From: Sarcocystis neurona
Taxonomy: Eukaryota; Apicomplexa; Conoidasida; Eucoccidiorida; Sarcocystidae
Reading direction: 5' to 3'
DNA length: 64,000 nt
Assembly (NCBI GenBank): GCA_000727475.1
Contig: KL647304.1
Coordinates: 8,440 to 72,439, forward strand
The position numbers and the translations under genes are program-made. Each line of letters opens with the position of its first letter. The stretch's first letter is position 1. This document shows, piece by piece, positions 12,586 to 26,973 of this stretch. Under the pieces are notes generated by a model. That model made no database searches. It worked only from the letters and a program-made list of their open reading frames with translations, and had not been told where the DNA came from.

Positions 12586-15023
12586 TACTCTCTGCCGTTG
12601 CGCCTCCCACATTCGTAGCAGGACGCTACATTTCTATCATCTTGATAGCAACGGGTTTTATATTCTTTCTGCAGTATCCCGTCTGATTCGTCGTGGACTG
12701 GGAATGAGGAACCATCTGAAGGAGGCCAGAAACCACGCTGAGCCTACATGTATAGCACAGTGTACTACGCTGAATCCAGTGCAGTTGACACAAAAAAAAT
12801 GTCGCCGGGCCTCCAGGGGCCTCCACCCCCCACACGTTTGCCCAAGGTTCAATACTCCTGCTCAACTCTCCTTTTCAAAAAGCGTCTCCATCCGATAAGC
12901 ATCACGCCGATTACGCGTGAATTCGTATACCTCGCCCCCACAAAAACTCCGCCAATCACCAGATAGCGTGAGGTAACACCCATTCGCATTCCTATTTGCA
13001 CAGCTAGTAGGCGTCGTCTGTAGCTTGCCAACACAAGCCATTACCTTCCGCAAATCAACAAAATCGAGGCAGAATGTCGAGGCTTCAGTTGTCGATTTTC
13101 AAACCGTGTCGCGGATTTTCTGTGCTGGTGCCCATTTTGCAGCGCTCATCCGCGCCTAGGAGACAGAGAGACGCATACAGCCGTCCACAGTCAAGAAGGT
13201 TCCACGATCCTGATGTACAGTACTGATGTTCGTCAGGAAGCCGTAGAGGAGTCTATCCGTAACGTCGTATACCCCGTCCCGACAAAAACTCTGCCTTCCA
13301 CCACGCAGCATGCAGTACCGTCTTTTTTCACTCATATTTACAAAACTAGGAGGACCGACTGCCATTGACTGTCGCTATTGTGTCAACCTATCGAGGACGG
13401 TTTTCGGCGCAGTATTCACTTTTTCTGTAACGTCCAGAAACGGTTTCCTGCAAGCCTGTGCTTCTCATGAACAACCACGCTGAATTTTCTACCGCTTAGC
13501 ACCCTGCGACTTCGTCAACACAAACTCCGTTTCCTCCTGTACTGTCGCAGTGGTTCACTTTCTCTCCTCCATGAGTGAATTCTTCCGCTGGCACACGTCC
13601 ATTCCGCCTCACCGAGTGGGACAGGCCGACAGTAAAGCATTCCTATTTACAAAACTAGGAAAACCGACTGCCATTGACTGTCGCTATTGTGTCAGCCTCG
13701 GACGGCTTTACCGCAGTATTCACTTTTTCTGTAACGCCCAGAAAGGGTTTCCTGCAAATCTATGCTTCTCGTGAACAACCACGCTGAATTATCTATCGCT
13801 TATCACCCTGCGATTTCGTCACCACAAACTCCGTTGCCTCCTGTACTATCGAAGTGGCTGACGTTCTCTCCTCCGTAAGTGAATCCTTCCGCTGGCACAC
13901 ATCCATTCCGGCTCAACGGGTGAAGATGCCGACAACAAAGTCTACACACCATCGCACCGTTAGTGGCGAAATCCCAGTTGTTCACCCTTGCTGTGACAGG
14001 TCCCAGAACCAGTGATCGCACAGTCGACCCCTCCGTGCTGCTTTGTGCTCTCGCGGTTTCCGCACCCACCACGGCCGCACCACGCTGCAGAAGTAGACAA
14101 ATGATTTGCTGAACATGTTGCGCCGCTGGGTGCTCTCCGCCAGCAGATAAACTATCAGACCCCAATGCATGCGTACTTGCTATTCGTTTTAAAAATTCAC
14201 ATTCACGTCGCCTCACTCTGGTGCTCTCTGAACCGCACGATCGTCTCCAGCATACACGAATGAAGGGGTGACGCTCCGTCAAAAGAGAGGGACACTTAGA
14301 AGGTATACGTGTATTCAAACGTTGCAGTTGCACGTCTATGTCCCGCATTTTTCTATGAACTGTGGTGTTTCTTTGTGACCATGGGTTCCCGAATGGGTAT
14401 AGATTTGTGAGATTCAGTGACGCCACTTAGTTTCAACTGCACCATCCAGCTTCCGCGCCTCTACCCTTTTGAGACGAGGAACGCAGGGAACTGCTATCGC
14501 ACGTATACCCTGTCCCATGGATCGCTTTTGTGATTCTCGACGCTGACAGAAGGAAATAGTTTGAGGTGCCGCACCCTGCCCGCACACCGCTGGGCTATTC
14601 GGTACTTGTTCGGTTGCGTAGGCTGATGCGTCAAGCTCTACCCCTCGGTACTTATTTTGCTACTCTCGGGTCTGCGACCGCTCCACATGACTGCATCACC
14701 AACTCGTCTTCCCAGGTAGGCTGGCATGTCTCTGCAAATGAACTCGCTTCTTTTCTGAACCATTCTTTGCAACCCGACTGAGATTCACCAACGTTTTTGA
14801 CCTGCACTCTGTCGACGCTGATATTGCAGTCAGTTTCTGCTGCCCAGGTGGAAGCTAGGTCTCTAAAATATCCCTGATGGACGCCATATGCCCAACGTCC
14901 ACTTGTTACGAGAATCAAACGGTTCCGCTTATGCCACACAGTGTCACTCCCCTCATTCCTCCCTGCCGTATGGTTCACACCAGTCGAACTCAGAATATAC
15001 AGAATTGCTTCCTCAGCATAGCA
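12586..15023. repeat. Array unit 7 (enlarged)
   Basis: Unit of 2438 bp, about 450 bp longer than its neighbours. Some 309 bp of the excess is an internal tandem duplication (13335-13950). The rest of the landmark order is preserved, including the gttgcacgtctatgtcccgc landmark near 14330 and the aagggaactgctatcgcac-like block near 14480. A 207-residue minus frame (13803-14426) spans part of the duplicated copy. It is not open in other units and is treated as chance. Confidence 0.65.
13335..13950. repeat. 309-bp tandem duplication inside unit 7
   Basis: Two adjacent direct copies, 13335-13643 and 13644-13950. Each starts at tatttacaaaactagg and runs through the gactgtcgctattgtgtca block, a gcagtattcactttttctg block and the tgaacaaccacgctgaat block. 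The copies look about 90% identical with a few small indels, far closer than any two full array units. The duplication is therefore much younger than the array. Confidence 0.85.
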
Positions 15024-17085
15024 TACTCTCTGCCATTGCATCTCTCATTTCCGACGGAGGACATCATATTATTCTCATCGCAGTCGCCCGTTGTCCTACA
15101 CTGTCTGTGCAACATCTTCTCCGACGAATAGCTTTTAATCACGAAGGCGTATCCTGGCATAAAGGACAAAAAGAAATTCGATCGACTGCAGCTACGCCAC
15201 AACACAGCGCTCTGTACTAAAAATAATGCAGAGGTCCACGAAATAATGTACCAGGTCGCGTAGCCCACCTCCCCCACACACGTATCCCATATTCAATGGT
15301 TCTGCTTGACCCACGTCTGAAACCGAATACACCAAGCACAATGTCAATTTCACTTGAAGCCATATGCCCGGTCCCGATTCCCAAAATTCTCATTTTTCAT
15401 CACACAACGTGGCGTCACGTCCCTCCAAACTCCTGTCTACAACAGTAACATCCGTATGTTGTCCCACTCTCATACGAGCTGCTGTTTTTCCGCATGCCAA
15501 CATGGCCGTGGCAAAAGGACGACTCGTCAGTGGCTGATGTCCAACTCGTCTTGCAGATATTCTGCGTCGGTTCCCTTTTTGCAGTGCCCACCCGCATCTA
15601 CCGGACGGGAAGTCGCGTATCAACGTCCCCGATTGAAACTCGTCCACAGGTCGAGAATAAGGGTCCTGGTACTCAGAGAAGCAGCGTGGGAGTTTCGCAA
15701 ACCAGCTGAAATTTCATTGCCTTTATTATCTGGATCTCCCGCGGGCGGTTTGACACTCAGTAGTCCCGTTTACCGCAAATTCGCACAAAGCACGACCTGC
15801 TCAGATATACTGCTGGAGCACAATCACGCTGTTTCATTCACGACCCCTGACGTCTTTCCTCCACCCTGCGAGTGCGTCAGCACAGACTCCCCTTCTTCTC
15901 TACACAATCGGAATGGCAGGCTCTACCCTTCCGCGCGTAAGAATCGTGAGACTCGCTCACACCCGGTCTGCCGCACCGAGTGGGACATGTCGCGAACAAC
16001 GTCTACAAGTCTCCATCTCCAAACTCAGGATATCCCAGATCTTGCACTCTCTGAAGGACGCCCCACGAGTAGTGATTACGATCTGAGTCTTTCCAGCCTT
16101 ATTTACATTGTCGCATTTTTAAAACCTGAACCGCACTCTGGTTGAACATAAGATCCTACTGCATACGCACTTCCTTGCGGTTTTTACACCTCCTTCCACG
16201 TTATCGTGACTCTGCTGCTCCACGAGCCCTGCCACCGCCCCCCTATGCGGCGGAAAGGAGGACGCTTCGTTGGGAGAGAAACATATCTGCTAGGTTCGCA
16301 CGCTGCGCGTCATCGAAGTTGCACGCCTACGTCAGTCGTCGTCGTAGCCTTCGTGCGTATGTTCATAAGCCATGGCGCTGATCCGTGATTATGTATTCCG
16401 GACGTGTACAGATTTGCGCACTCCACTAATTGCGCTCCGTCTACTGCCCACATTACCATTTGCATCTTTGACGTTTTCTCCTGACTGTTCTTTCCGTGAT
16501 CCCGGATTTTATGGCTCAGAAGAAGGGAACTGCCATCTTTTATGGGCGGTCCACGCTAGCTAGCTACGAGCCATTCAAACGCTGAGAGGAAGAGATTTTG
16601 TGAAGAACCGCAACCCTTCGCACACCGCTACGCTACTACTCGGTACCTGTTCGACCTCCTCGTCTACCACTTCAGGTTCCCGCCCTCCGTATTTACATGG
16701 CATGTCTCGGCTACGCAATCTTTTCACATTACAGGAAATGAGGAGGCTTCGTTTGCACCGAAGGGTGTGAAGCGCATCTACCAAAACCCAAACGGGATCG
16801 AGGCCCAAGACAGTTTGCTCGTTGGTGACGAATGGAGATAGTGGTTGGTCAACATTTGTGACCGGCGTCTTTGGAAATCGACCCGGCGTTGAGCTTCTGG
16901 TCCACCTGTATAAACAGTACTCTTTCAAAATCTATGTGTCGAAAGCATTATGCTCAGCAGATATTCGCGAAAAGGAACGAAAAGTTGTTGTTATGCGGCA
17001 GACTCTCTTTTTGCCCTCTGCCATCTCGCCCGTCGTCTTCACTAATGAGATCCAGTGCACGCAGCATTGCGTCTGCAGCATAGCG
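15024..17085. repeat. Array unit 8
   Basis: Unit of 2062 bp. It contains the longest + frame of the left half (15354-16145, 263 residues). The peptide is Ser/Arg/Pro-rich with no recognisable domain, and the equivalent frame is broken in units 6 and 9. The + strand is pyrimidine-rich here, which lengthens + frames by chance. Blocks at 15525, 15842, 16160, 16315 and 16515 match the other units. Confidence 0.65.
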
Positions 17086-19120
17086 TACTCTCTGCCGTTG
17101 CGCCCATGTTTACCAACCGACGATCGTAGTCGCTGCCTGCTGTACGCTGTTTGCGAAGCATCTCCTCTGTTTTATTGTTCCGAATAGCGAATGCGGATAC
17201 TTGAGACTAACTTCAAAACCGCCGCCTGCAGGCAAACCGCGGCTCAGTGCTGTACACTACAGGTAGTGCGGCTAACCCTGAAACAATGTAGCGGGGCCTT
17301 CACGTTATCCAACAAACTGATTCAACACCTACTGATCTTGCTCGGTCCACCTCTGCAATCGACGACCCCGCGCCCGTCGCGTCACACGGATTCAACAAGA
17401 AACCATGTACCGCGGTCCCGCTTCCCCAAAATTTTTGCATTCCATTGCACAGCATGATGAATCATCCTTTCACATTCGTATTCACAACACTGACAAGCGC
17501 CGCATGAAACACGCTCGCACAAGACACTTTATTCCACAAAGCGACATGGCCGTGGCAGAAGCACAAATCGTTAGTGGCCGACCCCCAACCGTATTTGCTG
17601 GTGTTTTCTATCGAGTGCTCACCTCCGCCTAAGAAAGGAAAAGACGCATACCAACGTTCCAACCTGAACCCCACGCACGGGTGTAAAATACGCAATTGAC
17701 ATTCAGAGAAGCAGCGTTAGAGTCTGTTGGAAGCGACGGATATTCACTGCCACTACTATGTGATTCTCCCGCTGGCGATTTCACGCGCAGTATTCCCCTT
17801 CTTTGCAGTTCGCAGGAAGCGGTGCCTACTCAGATACACTCCTCATGCACAATCATGCTGCGTCGCCCACGACATCTGACGCTGTCCCTCCCCGACTGCG
17901 TCATCACAACCTCCTACTCTCCCTACAAAACCTGGATAGCCGCTGGCCCAGTCCTCGGCTCATTGCGGTTCTGCGGGTCTGATCGGATGAACGAACTCGA
18001 GTTCGGCGTCTACGCTTCTCGTTGTTCTAACTCAAGGTATCCGAGTTGTTCGCACTCGCTAGCAAACAGCCCCTAAGCAGTGACCACGGGCGTCATTTCT
18101 TCCAGGTCGATCTGCACTGTCTCATTGTGCAAACCCGAATCGCAACAGCCTGTACGCGCAAACAGCTCCCAACGACGTGCAGAAGGTTTGGGCCGCACGG
18201 GACTCTTCGGTTGAAGGACGTCGGTGTGTGAAAGTGCTGTCTTGTCATTGTGACACAAATTTCGCTTCCATCTGGTGCTCTGCGAGAGGGGCCTTCGGCT
18301 CCTGCGTATGCAGCGGACAGGGAGAAACTCCGTTGAAGGGATGGCACACCTGGAAGATCGACGAGCTCTCCAAAATCGTAGTTGCATACCTACTTGCGCG
18401 CTCTCTTGTCGATCTCCGGCGTCTCTTCATCTGCACTCGTAGTGACCTTCGAGGGTGGGTTTTCTATTGACGTGAGTGTTGTGACTCCTACTACGCGTCG
18501 TCTCTCACAGGACGGCCCTGTTTTTCTTGCGCGCCTCTGCCCTTTTCATTTGGCTACGTTTACTTGTTGGCGGCCAAATGAGTACTTCGTCTCTCTAGCG
18601 GATCCTCCGGATGCTACTTCGCTGGACCGTTCGAACCCGGATGAGAAGGCGCGTTTAAGGCACACACCCGTTGGGCTTTAATAGCGACCCGATCCACCTC
18701 GCAGCACCAAGAGACCTTCCTTGTCTAAATCTTCGCCGTAAGTATCGTCTCTGCGGTCTTTCCACAAACAGAGAGCATCAGTTTTAATCCGCGACTAGTC
18801 TGACGCCCATCTTGACACGGCAGGGCTCCTTCCACGCGGACGTTGCGAAGTGAGCCTCGCAGCATTACTTCGCGATTTAGACCCATGACAGCCCTTCTCC
18901 GTCGATTTGAAGGATCATGTTGATCGACTAACTGTTGTGACCTCCTCCTTCGTAACACTGAGATTCTACGTCCAAATCCACTGTAATTTCTTTAAGCGTC
19001 TTCGGCGACCGCTCTCTATAGTCTGTCAGGTTGCACGTGAAGCACCGAAATGCTATCTCACACGGTTGAATGTCCCTATGTTCTCACATTTTTGGTTTGT
19101 CGGGTCCAACGGGCGGTGTA
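17086..19120. repeat. Array unit 9
   Basis: Last unit with clear landmarks before a more eroded stretch. It keeps the cacctctgcaatcgacgacc block (17349), the tcgttagtggccgacccc block (17568), gcagcgttagagtctgttgg (17711), gtgctctgcgagaggggcc (18274) and the atgttgatcgactaactgttg block (18917). Its right edge is estimated from the period. Confidence 0.55.
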
Positions 19121-22100
19121 GAACCATGCAGCTCTGCGTTTGGAACATAAGGAAGACGCTGGCTTACCAACAAAAAAGTGTACAATAATGAATTTTCTCA
19201 AACCCGACTGTGGTGTCACGCGCAATCTTCATGCAACGGCCAGGCTGATACAGCTGTTTGAATCAAGGCTGCGCTTATCCCAGAGGGGCCGCACGCGGTG
19301 TCGGTGGAGAGCTGGCACGAGGGAAGAGATATCGACTCACTAAGCTGAGTGTAGACGCGGTTGAGGACAAGACTCTGCCAGTCAAATAGTATAGAAACGT
19401 CTTGGGAGCAGTCTCCTTCCGTGCATTTCGTCCCGACTCGAAAGTGTCTTTGCAGAAAACAGTTCATGCCTCTTCGGCGAAAACATGTGTGTAAAACAAA
19501 AGCACGTCGAAACGCCGATAGTTGCTGAGTGTTTCTTCCTGCTTAACACTGATAGCTCCTTTCTATCTGTGCAATCGCAGCGCCGGCAATTTAGGTTACC
19601 TCTGTGCGTATCCTTCGGCTCGCTCTGCATTCTTTTTCTTGATAGGTGGACTCCACCCCGAAACGCTACTACGTTGGTACCTTCTCTAATACAAAAAATT
19701 TGTGTGGTCCTCACTAGCTGAAGTATTCACCTCGAGCAGTGACTACGACGACCGACATTCCACCTCATTCCCTACCACCTGTCTAAACACATTCGTTCCG
19801 CCTCCGCAGTCCTCTACATACCCGAAGCATACTGCTAGAAGATTCAATCGGGTGAACCTCGTGAATCATTGTGCCACAGAGTACGCTTCATCAGCAGATG
19901 AATAACCACGCCCTGTTTGGTGTGTACAACATTACAGTTGTGCACTATCACTTCAATGTTGTTTTTCGACCATGACACAAACGCGTAACGGGTTACAAAG
20001 CATCAATTCTGAGGTGCCTCCCTGAATTTCGAGTGGCGCCCCTCCAACACAGGCGGAAAACAGCACTTAGTGAGCAGAGAAAAGATCGGGGGCAGTTCGT
20101 TGTTCTCGGTTAACCCAGCGCGCGGGTGTCCTGCTTTCGTTGCCGCCTCCCGCCTGCAACGTTTGGTCGGCCTCTCCGACCCCAACATGCAATGCCCGAC
20201 GGCTAAATTCATGCACCGTAATAATTCCGTACGGTAGTGCAAATCCACCAATTTCCCACAAAACCTACATCCGTCGTCACCATGTACAAATTCCCCAGAT
20301 TCCTTGTTAAACAGCTAATGGATCGCGTCCTGGGCATGAGTGCCACTACGTGCCATGAAGCAGAGGGACAGAGGTACCGGCGACGCAAGCATTGCTGGAG
20401 GGTCCAGTAAATGCGCAAACTATGCAGCGCTCACCTCCTCCTGTGCCGCAGAAGCACCTACGATAAGGCACTCGCTCGATTCCCAGCTAAACCCATTTTC
20501 TGCGGAATTGATACTTGCCCACTCGAAAGATGCGAAAATGTCCTTGAATGAAGCAAGGTGTACGTTTTTTACCAAATGAACTGCTGGGAAACCGATCGAC
20601 GCACAGCAACCGGTCTTCAGGGAATACGTCCAGTGCATTCTACCCACCACAACTACACCAAAACACTAATTCTCTTCACGCCGTCCCTTCACTCATCCAC
20701 TGCATCTCTACTAGGTCCCCGCCTTCTTATGGAAACGTAGTACCAGCCCCCCGCTTTAAACACACCTATGCTTCTCCTTGGAGACGTCCCGCCTGTTCCA
20801 CCAAGTGGGCAGAGTTACTGTACACCCTTTCGTCGTCTGAGCTAGAATATTCCTGTTCCTCTCACATTCTGATGTGTTATTCAGATCAGCGAACAAACGA
20901 CACTTCTTCCGCCACAACCTGTGTCGTCACGTTCTGCACTTTTGCTCCGCGTCACCTCCCACTCGAATCCATTCCCCCATTTACATACACAGCCACCTAG
21001 CACGCTCCCGCTGCAAGCGCGCGATCACGCATAGAGACGTCCCCGTTGTTGTTGCACTCCAGTTCCACATCGCACAGCTCTGACGCTTCACGCCTCGCGA
21101 CATCCTCTCTTGAACACGTAGCAAACGGGACAAGGTCTCGTTGAAAGAGCGATTTCCCCGCATGGTGCAAACGGTGTCATACGTTGTCATTTCACATCAA
21201 CGTGTGTCCTCCATCACGCCAGTTGTGCTTCTGCTCATCGATGGAGGCATTGAACTGCAATCGTGTACTGCCAAAAGCGCAAGTTTCTGACTTATGCTGA
21301 GGCCACTTCACTTCGCGGCAGCGTTCCGCTTGTGCGCCTTAGGTCTGCGGTCCTAAACGGCAGGTCCTCGCTCTGCATCGTCGACATATAGCACGCTGCA
21401 TCTCTGGAGCAGTGAGAAAAAAATCACTTGATCTCCGCACACTCCCCGCATATCTCTTCTCCAATCAGCATCTGTCTACCACTCGGCATTTCCAGAACCA
21501 TCCACTCTGTACTTTATCTGTCAAACTCCAATCTCCGCCCGTTGTACCGGAGGAGTAATATACTCTCATCCCACGATTAGCCTGGACCGAATCTGGAAAT
21601 GGGGCTGTTGCAGTTGCCGCAAAGCCTGTGAACTACTCATTGCAACACAAACTCTCCGACTCACGTTAGGGTGCTTTCATTCACTGCGGAAACAGGATAT
21701 TGTGATTGGCCTGCAACTGTGACTTCCTTTTCCCCAACTTGCACGCTGGACCACCTTGCAGATCCCGCCTCAGATATCTCCATTACGTGTGACGAAGAAC
21801 CGCTGCCCTGTCAGATTCCATCTGAATAAGCAAAGTGCAGCCGTTGCATGACGGACTCCGCTTCAGTCCTCAGTTCCTTGATCTTTTGTCCGATCCAACA
21901 GGAGTGCGATGGTATAGCGGCAGGTGTAGAGCTCAGCGTACTGATCGTCACGAGATTTCTCAGCTGAATGTTCACGTAACATCCATCCTCCCATAGCTTC
22001 CTTGACCGCGAACGTGGTCTATTCTAGAAATGGCGCGAAGAGCGACCTGCCCAAACAATGCAAAGCACAGTTTGCTGTTTTCATTGTAGCGCAGGTACCG

Positions 22101-25100
22101 GTGAAGACAAGAAATGTCGACTTCACGGCGCCCCTGTCCGCACGGATATCTACTGCCCGTGTTCAACCAGAGAGAAGATCAGCCCTTGACTCCATGCAGG
22201 ACACCTGCACCAAAGAAAACGACTAATCCAGATCCCATTCCGCTGAGTCTTCGCCCTCCTCGCCCCGGTGTCTCATCCGTCCACAATCGCACCCGCAACA
22301 CGGATGAACAATCTCTGTAACATGGCTTAATACCGTACGTTTGTCGCTTTGCATTACGGCGTTGCCCAACCCGTAATTGTCAGCCCAATGTCTAGTCCAG
22401 GAAGGGTATGTATACCCTTTCTAGAAAACACACACAAAGCGCATCCTGCCCAGAGTTGCGTCGCAAATACACGCGCCCGAGCGCGAAGAAGTCCTAACGC
22501 CTTCCTCTCGACCGCGCCCGCGTCTATACACCCTCTCCTCTTCTCACATTGTAAGAACGACAGTCTTCTCAGCTTCCCACAAGCAGAAGTCCACCGGTTC
22601 GTCAACACCCTGCCTCAAACAGCCTCTACGTTCCACCGTCTTCCAGGTGAGGTTACTCCGGATTGTTCTTACTTCCCGAGTTCCTCATGACGAATGATCG
22701 TGGTGACGACAGATTCTCCGGCCCTTCCTGTGGCATTCTCTTCTTTGCACACCTTTCGCATTAACCTGCACGAGCAGCAGGCCCTTAGTAGGTTACGCAA
22801 GGTGCCGTAATGCCCAGGACTCTTCGGTCTCAAGCCAAACGTCCATTTCAATGTGTGTCTCCTTGGCCGCTCCATTGTGGGGCCACCTAATTTCAAGTCG
22901 CTACGCTGTGGTTCTCCAGGAGTCGCGACACCGTCTCCCCTGCGTGTTCCACGGAAACGACAACCCTTCCGTCCCCTCCATCCACTCTACGTCGTTCACT
23001 GATGACGCAGCATCCCCCTTGTCGCGATGGATGGAATCGTGGACGGTGAATTTTTCACGCAGGCTACCAGCAACGCCGGAGGCCCGCAAACAAGGCACAG
23101 GACAATTCCCGGCTCTTCTGACAACGCAGGTGCCAACGAGGACAGGTGGCACCTTCACGTTGTGCCATCCTGCCGTAGGTGCTTACAGCACTAAATACCA
23201 CTGTTCGTCTATATCTGCCAGTGTCTGTCTCAAGATGCACACGGTGCCACCATTCCTCCTGACACTACAGATTCCCTTCCGGTTTCGCAGAGTCGTCGTC
23301 CACCATCACTCATCACGATGCACCACTCTTCTACACACCCCGATTCCCAACGCTGGTGTGTCTCGTCTGCAGCATGTTCCCACGTAATGCTATTTGCCAC
23401 GTAGCGGAACAACTGTGGGAGCACGGTGAATCAGCAGTCCGGGTGTCGCAAACGTCTCACGAACTCTCAGTGTTCAGGCCTTTTTTGCAGAGAATGCCTC
23501 CGTCTTCGAGACCCGCAGACGCGACAAATCCTTCTGCCGCGGAATTCTCCTACATTTCTACCATGCAGAACTGTAAACCTCAGGGACGTCGAGGTTGTGC
23601 AGAATTCTGCCCGGACGCACTGGTGTTGATAGTGAGCAGTTGGACTCACGGGAGTCCCAACTTGGTCGACACACACAATGCGTATCCTTCGCAATTAAAT
23701 TCCTCTAGCCCAACCCCGTCGAAGCACTCTCGTGACTCCCAAGGCCTTCTTGCCGCTCTGCGGGTCACTCGCGACATACCCTCCTTCCCACAGCGCTACA
23801 TTAGCCAGTTGCCGCCTTCCCCGCAAGCGTGCGCTTGAGTTCTCTCAAGTTCAGTCGGTCTAGTAGGGTTACACACGCCTAAAAACGTATCAACGCTTCT
23901 CCATTCTCCACCTCATGATATCCCAGTCATTCACAGTCACTGGTGTATTCCCCGGGGGAAGTGATCCGGATGTGAGTCCCTCCGGCCAAATCGTTACCGT
24001 CTAGAGTTACACGACCGTCCCGAAATATACTGTGTGCTCAGCCAGCTACCAAAGACGTGCTCGAGGTGCGCTGCCGTCCTGGGTTCTCCAGCTGCAAGTG
24101 TAGTCCCACACCGGGAAGCCACGTACGTTGACATTGTGACACCAGATTTTCGGATCACCTGGCGTTGGTGCCTCACAAGTCGGGGCATCCACTAGTGCAT
24201 AAGCGACGGACAGTCCGGGGATCCAACACAAGGATGAACCACTGGTGGGCTTTCATGCTGTGGTTACTCCTAACTACAGATCTACACGCACCCTCCCGCC
24301 GTCCTTTCCTGCTTCGCTTCATCAACGAACGTATTGATTTGTAGTGGTCGATCTGCAAATGGGAACAGATTTGTGTCAGTGGCACTTCTGTTAACGTCGT
24401 TCATAATGCGTCAACACTGGACTTGCTCGCATCTGCCTTTTTCGGCTCACGACTGTCTCCTCGCTCCCTGAGTCTACGTGCCACAAGCGAGAAATTAGTC
24501 TCCCTGATCAACGCCTTGCACGGCACTCCCACGGCGCGCCGTCACCAGAATAATGCGCTGTAGCCTCGCACGCACCCTCCACATTGCTGAGCTCTTAAGT
24601 GTCCAACTGGTGTTACAAATTGCATCATCAGGTCGTAGATTCCTGTGTTCCCTCAGGTAACCTATGTTCCGCGGTTTCAGAAGACAGAACGATACAGGTC
24701 GTCACCTTCAGATAGCCTAGGGTGCACCTGGGAGTGATGATCCTCCATATTCAGTGATGACACTGAACCAGCGGGGAATCTCACCTTCGCAGTTCATGTT
24801 CGTGACACTCTCATTTTCTCTGGCGACCAAAAGAACTTAATGACCAACGTGTATGTCCTGCATCCCCGCAACTTGGAGATCGCTGTTGGTTACAACTCCT
24901 GGATCGTATGCCTACGCAACAATCTCGCTAAATGTGTGTAGTGAGAACACTGTACCTTGTCTGCCACCATGAGAAAGACAGAAGAGGAAGTCTCACAAGG
25001 GTGCATATCGTGCCGCACCCAGTTGTCTCTTCTTTCCTGTACAGCAACAGAAGCAGCCATCAAAGGCATTGCTGTTGTAGCGCTTCCCACCGCCTGCCAT

Positions 25101-26973
25101 TAGACGTCTCTTTCCCCACCCAGGACACTACACCGTCTCCATCCATTTGTCGCAGTCTGTTTGTTCCACGTATACGCGTGCGAAAAGTTTGAAACACGAA
25201 TGTTCCTTGATCCGGAAACGGCGAAATCAACAAAGAGCGACCGCACGGGCGACGAAACAAAAATACCAAGTCTCAATGTGGTGCAAGTGAGAAAGGAGAG
25301 AAACGACACGTCACCTTCACGTCGCCCGGTTCAGCCACAGATAACCAACGCCGATAATCGACCAGGTTCTACCACGGCGGGCCCCAAACTGTACACAAAG
25401 TAGCAATTCCAGATCACACCGTGGATACACATCCCATTCCGCTGAGCCCTTCCTTTCCTCGCCTCCACTCGTCCACAATTCCTTCCACAGCACTAGTGGT
25501 CAACCTCTGGAACACGATCCAATGCCGTGCGCTTGTTACTGTGCAGCTACCATCAAAATATGGATAAATCATCCGCTGCGGACTCCGTAGCTATCACCCC
25601 AATATCTGCTCCAGGAAGGGTATGTGTGACCTTCTCAGGGAAGGCACACCCGCCGGAGGACGGATACTAATGCTGACGAGTGTATCTCACTTATCGGCAG
25701 ACTCACTGCGACCTTCTCCATTCATAGGGAATAAAAATATCAGTCTCCCTGCTCTCCCACAAAAGGATTCATCGCAACCCCACAATAATTCCACCACACT
25801 CTTTCGTGTCCTTCCATTAACGACATTTCGGCTGTCCCCACGTTCTTAGTTACTCACCACGACTAGTAGTAGCGTCCCCAATACTCACGCAACGTCCGGC
25901 ACCGGCTCACTCTGCACGCCCGTTCCACACTACCCAGGACGGTCCACATGGTAGCAAAGACGTCGACAAGGTGCCACGAGGTCCAGTGGTCCAGAGCAGC
26001 GAACCAAAAATGCATAATTGAAAGTATGCGCACGGGCCTGGTATTACGTCACCTCACTTCTACATCGTTTCGGTTTCGCTGCTCCGCGAGTCTAAACCTC
26101 TGTTCCAGCATACGCAACAGACAGAAACACATTCCAGTAAAAATGTGACGCACCTCTGTTTACACACGGTCGTCAACAACGCAATTGCAGACGTACTTGG
26201 GCTCGCGCTGGTCTCGGTCCTGATTTTGAATATATACGAAGGCGGGGGCCTGAAAATAGTCGCCTTCTGAAAGTTGCTAATTGTAAGATTTCTACCGATG
26301 AGACTTCAAGCGGCGGCTGCATTAAACCTGAGCGCCTGTCCTGTCCATGTGCCCGCAGTCAACGCACCACAGGCGACGAGTTCGTCTACGTCGTCGACAC
26401 CTCGCAAAACGTATCCCTCGTGTCCCGTGAAGCCCGGCATAATACTCGCTCAGCTCCGTACCCTCTCCGCCTATTCTTGCACACTTTGTTATCAGTGTAA
26501 CCAGCCGGACGAATCCCACCACTCTTGATTTCCTCTGTGAACCCAGTTTCTGCCGCGCATTCACAAGAAAAATAGCTCTATATTCTCCACTCGCAGCTGT
26601 CCTGACGCAGCTCTGGCTTCGGCGGTGCTGAGTCTGCAGCCAATGTTGTCAATTACTCCGTGACGTCGATTGCCACGAACCACCTCGCAACGCTGCTTTT
26701 CTGCGTATCGACCCGACATTGTGACTATCCAAAATTCGTTACCTGCTGCTTCGCCACTTGCAGGCTAACTGTGCTTTTTCAGACCCTGCTTCACATGTGT
26801 CCACCGCAGAATTTCAATTCCAACATGGTGAGCGATATCCGGTCATTCAGCTTCCATGTGAAGTGCCGAACGTCCGCGGTGGTGCAGTTGAATACCTCGA
26901 TGCCGCGGTTGTTTGATCTGTCGTTTACAGTAGAGAAACTCAAACTACAAAGGAATGCTTTTGTCGCGTAGCG
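19121..26973. repeat. Eroded portion of the tandem array
   Basis: The core landmark is missing or hard to see, but unit-type blocks persist. Examples are the ttgtggggccacctaatttc stretch near 22875 and tgattggcctgcaactgtgac near 21712. Also present are atttgtagtggtcgatctg near 24340 and aatgacaccagattttcgg-like sequence near 24135. The distance from unit 9 to the core near 26974 is close to five periods. Within it, 22210-22640 is paralogous to 25400-25850 (shared attccgctgag and ccaggaagggtatgt anchors). + frames of 178 residues (22851-23387) and 160 residues (23356-23838) exist, but they are low-complexity Ser/Thr/Pro and not supported as genes. Confidence 0.5.
25830..26973. repeat. Paralogous segment, copy 1
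   Basis: Aligns in order with 30970-31950. Shared anchors include gacgagttcgtctac (26376 versus 31408), the ctgtcctgacgca block (26600 versus 31646) and the gtgctgagtctgc block (26628 versus 31673). The offset is about 5.03 kb including the gap, near two and a half array periods. It is better preserved than most array pairs. No conserved long frame was found. Confidence 0.6.

Noticed and set aside
13803..14426. 207-residue minus frame in array unit 7
   Set aside because: Not open in the equivalent part of other units. It spans part of the young duplication and shows no recognisable domain.
15354..16145. 263-residue + frame, longest gap-free frame of the window
   Set aside because: It lies in a pyrimidine-rich strand where stop codons are rare, the peptide is Ser/Arg/Pro-rich without domain or leader, and the same frame is broken in the neighbouring repeat units.
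1001..17100. Possible conserved minus-strand peptide (NGREYAM-like) across the core landmark of the units
   Set aside because: The core is simply conserved DNA. Reading it in any frame gives similar peptides, and several copies contain stops in that frame. Substitution phases in a second block showed no codon pattern.
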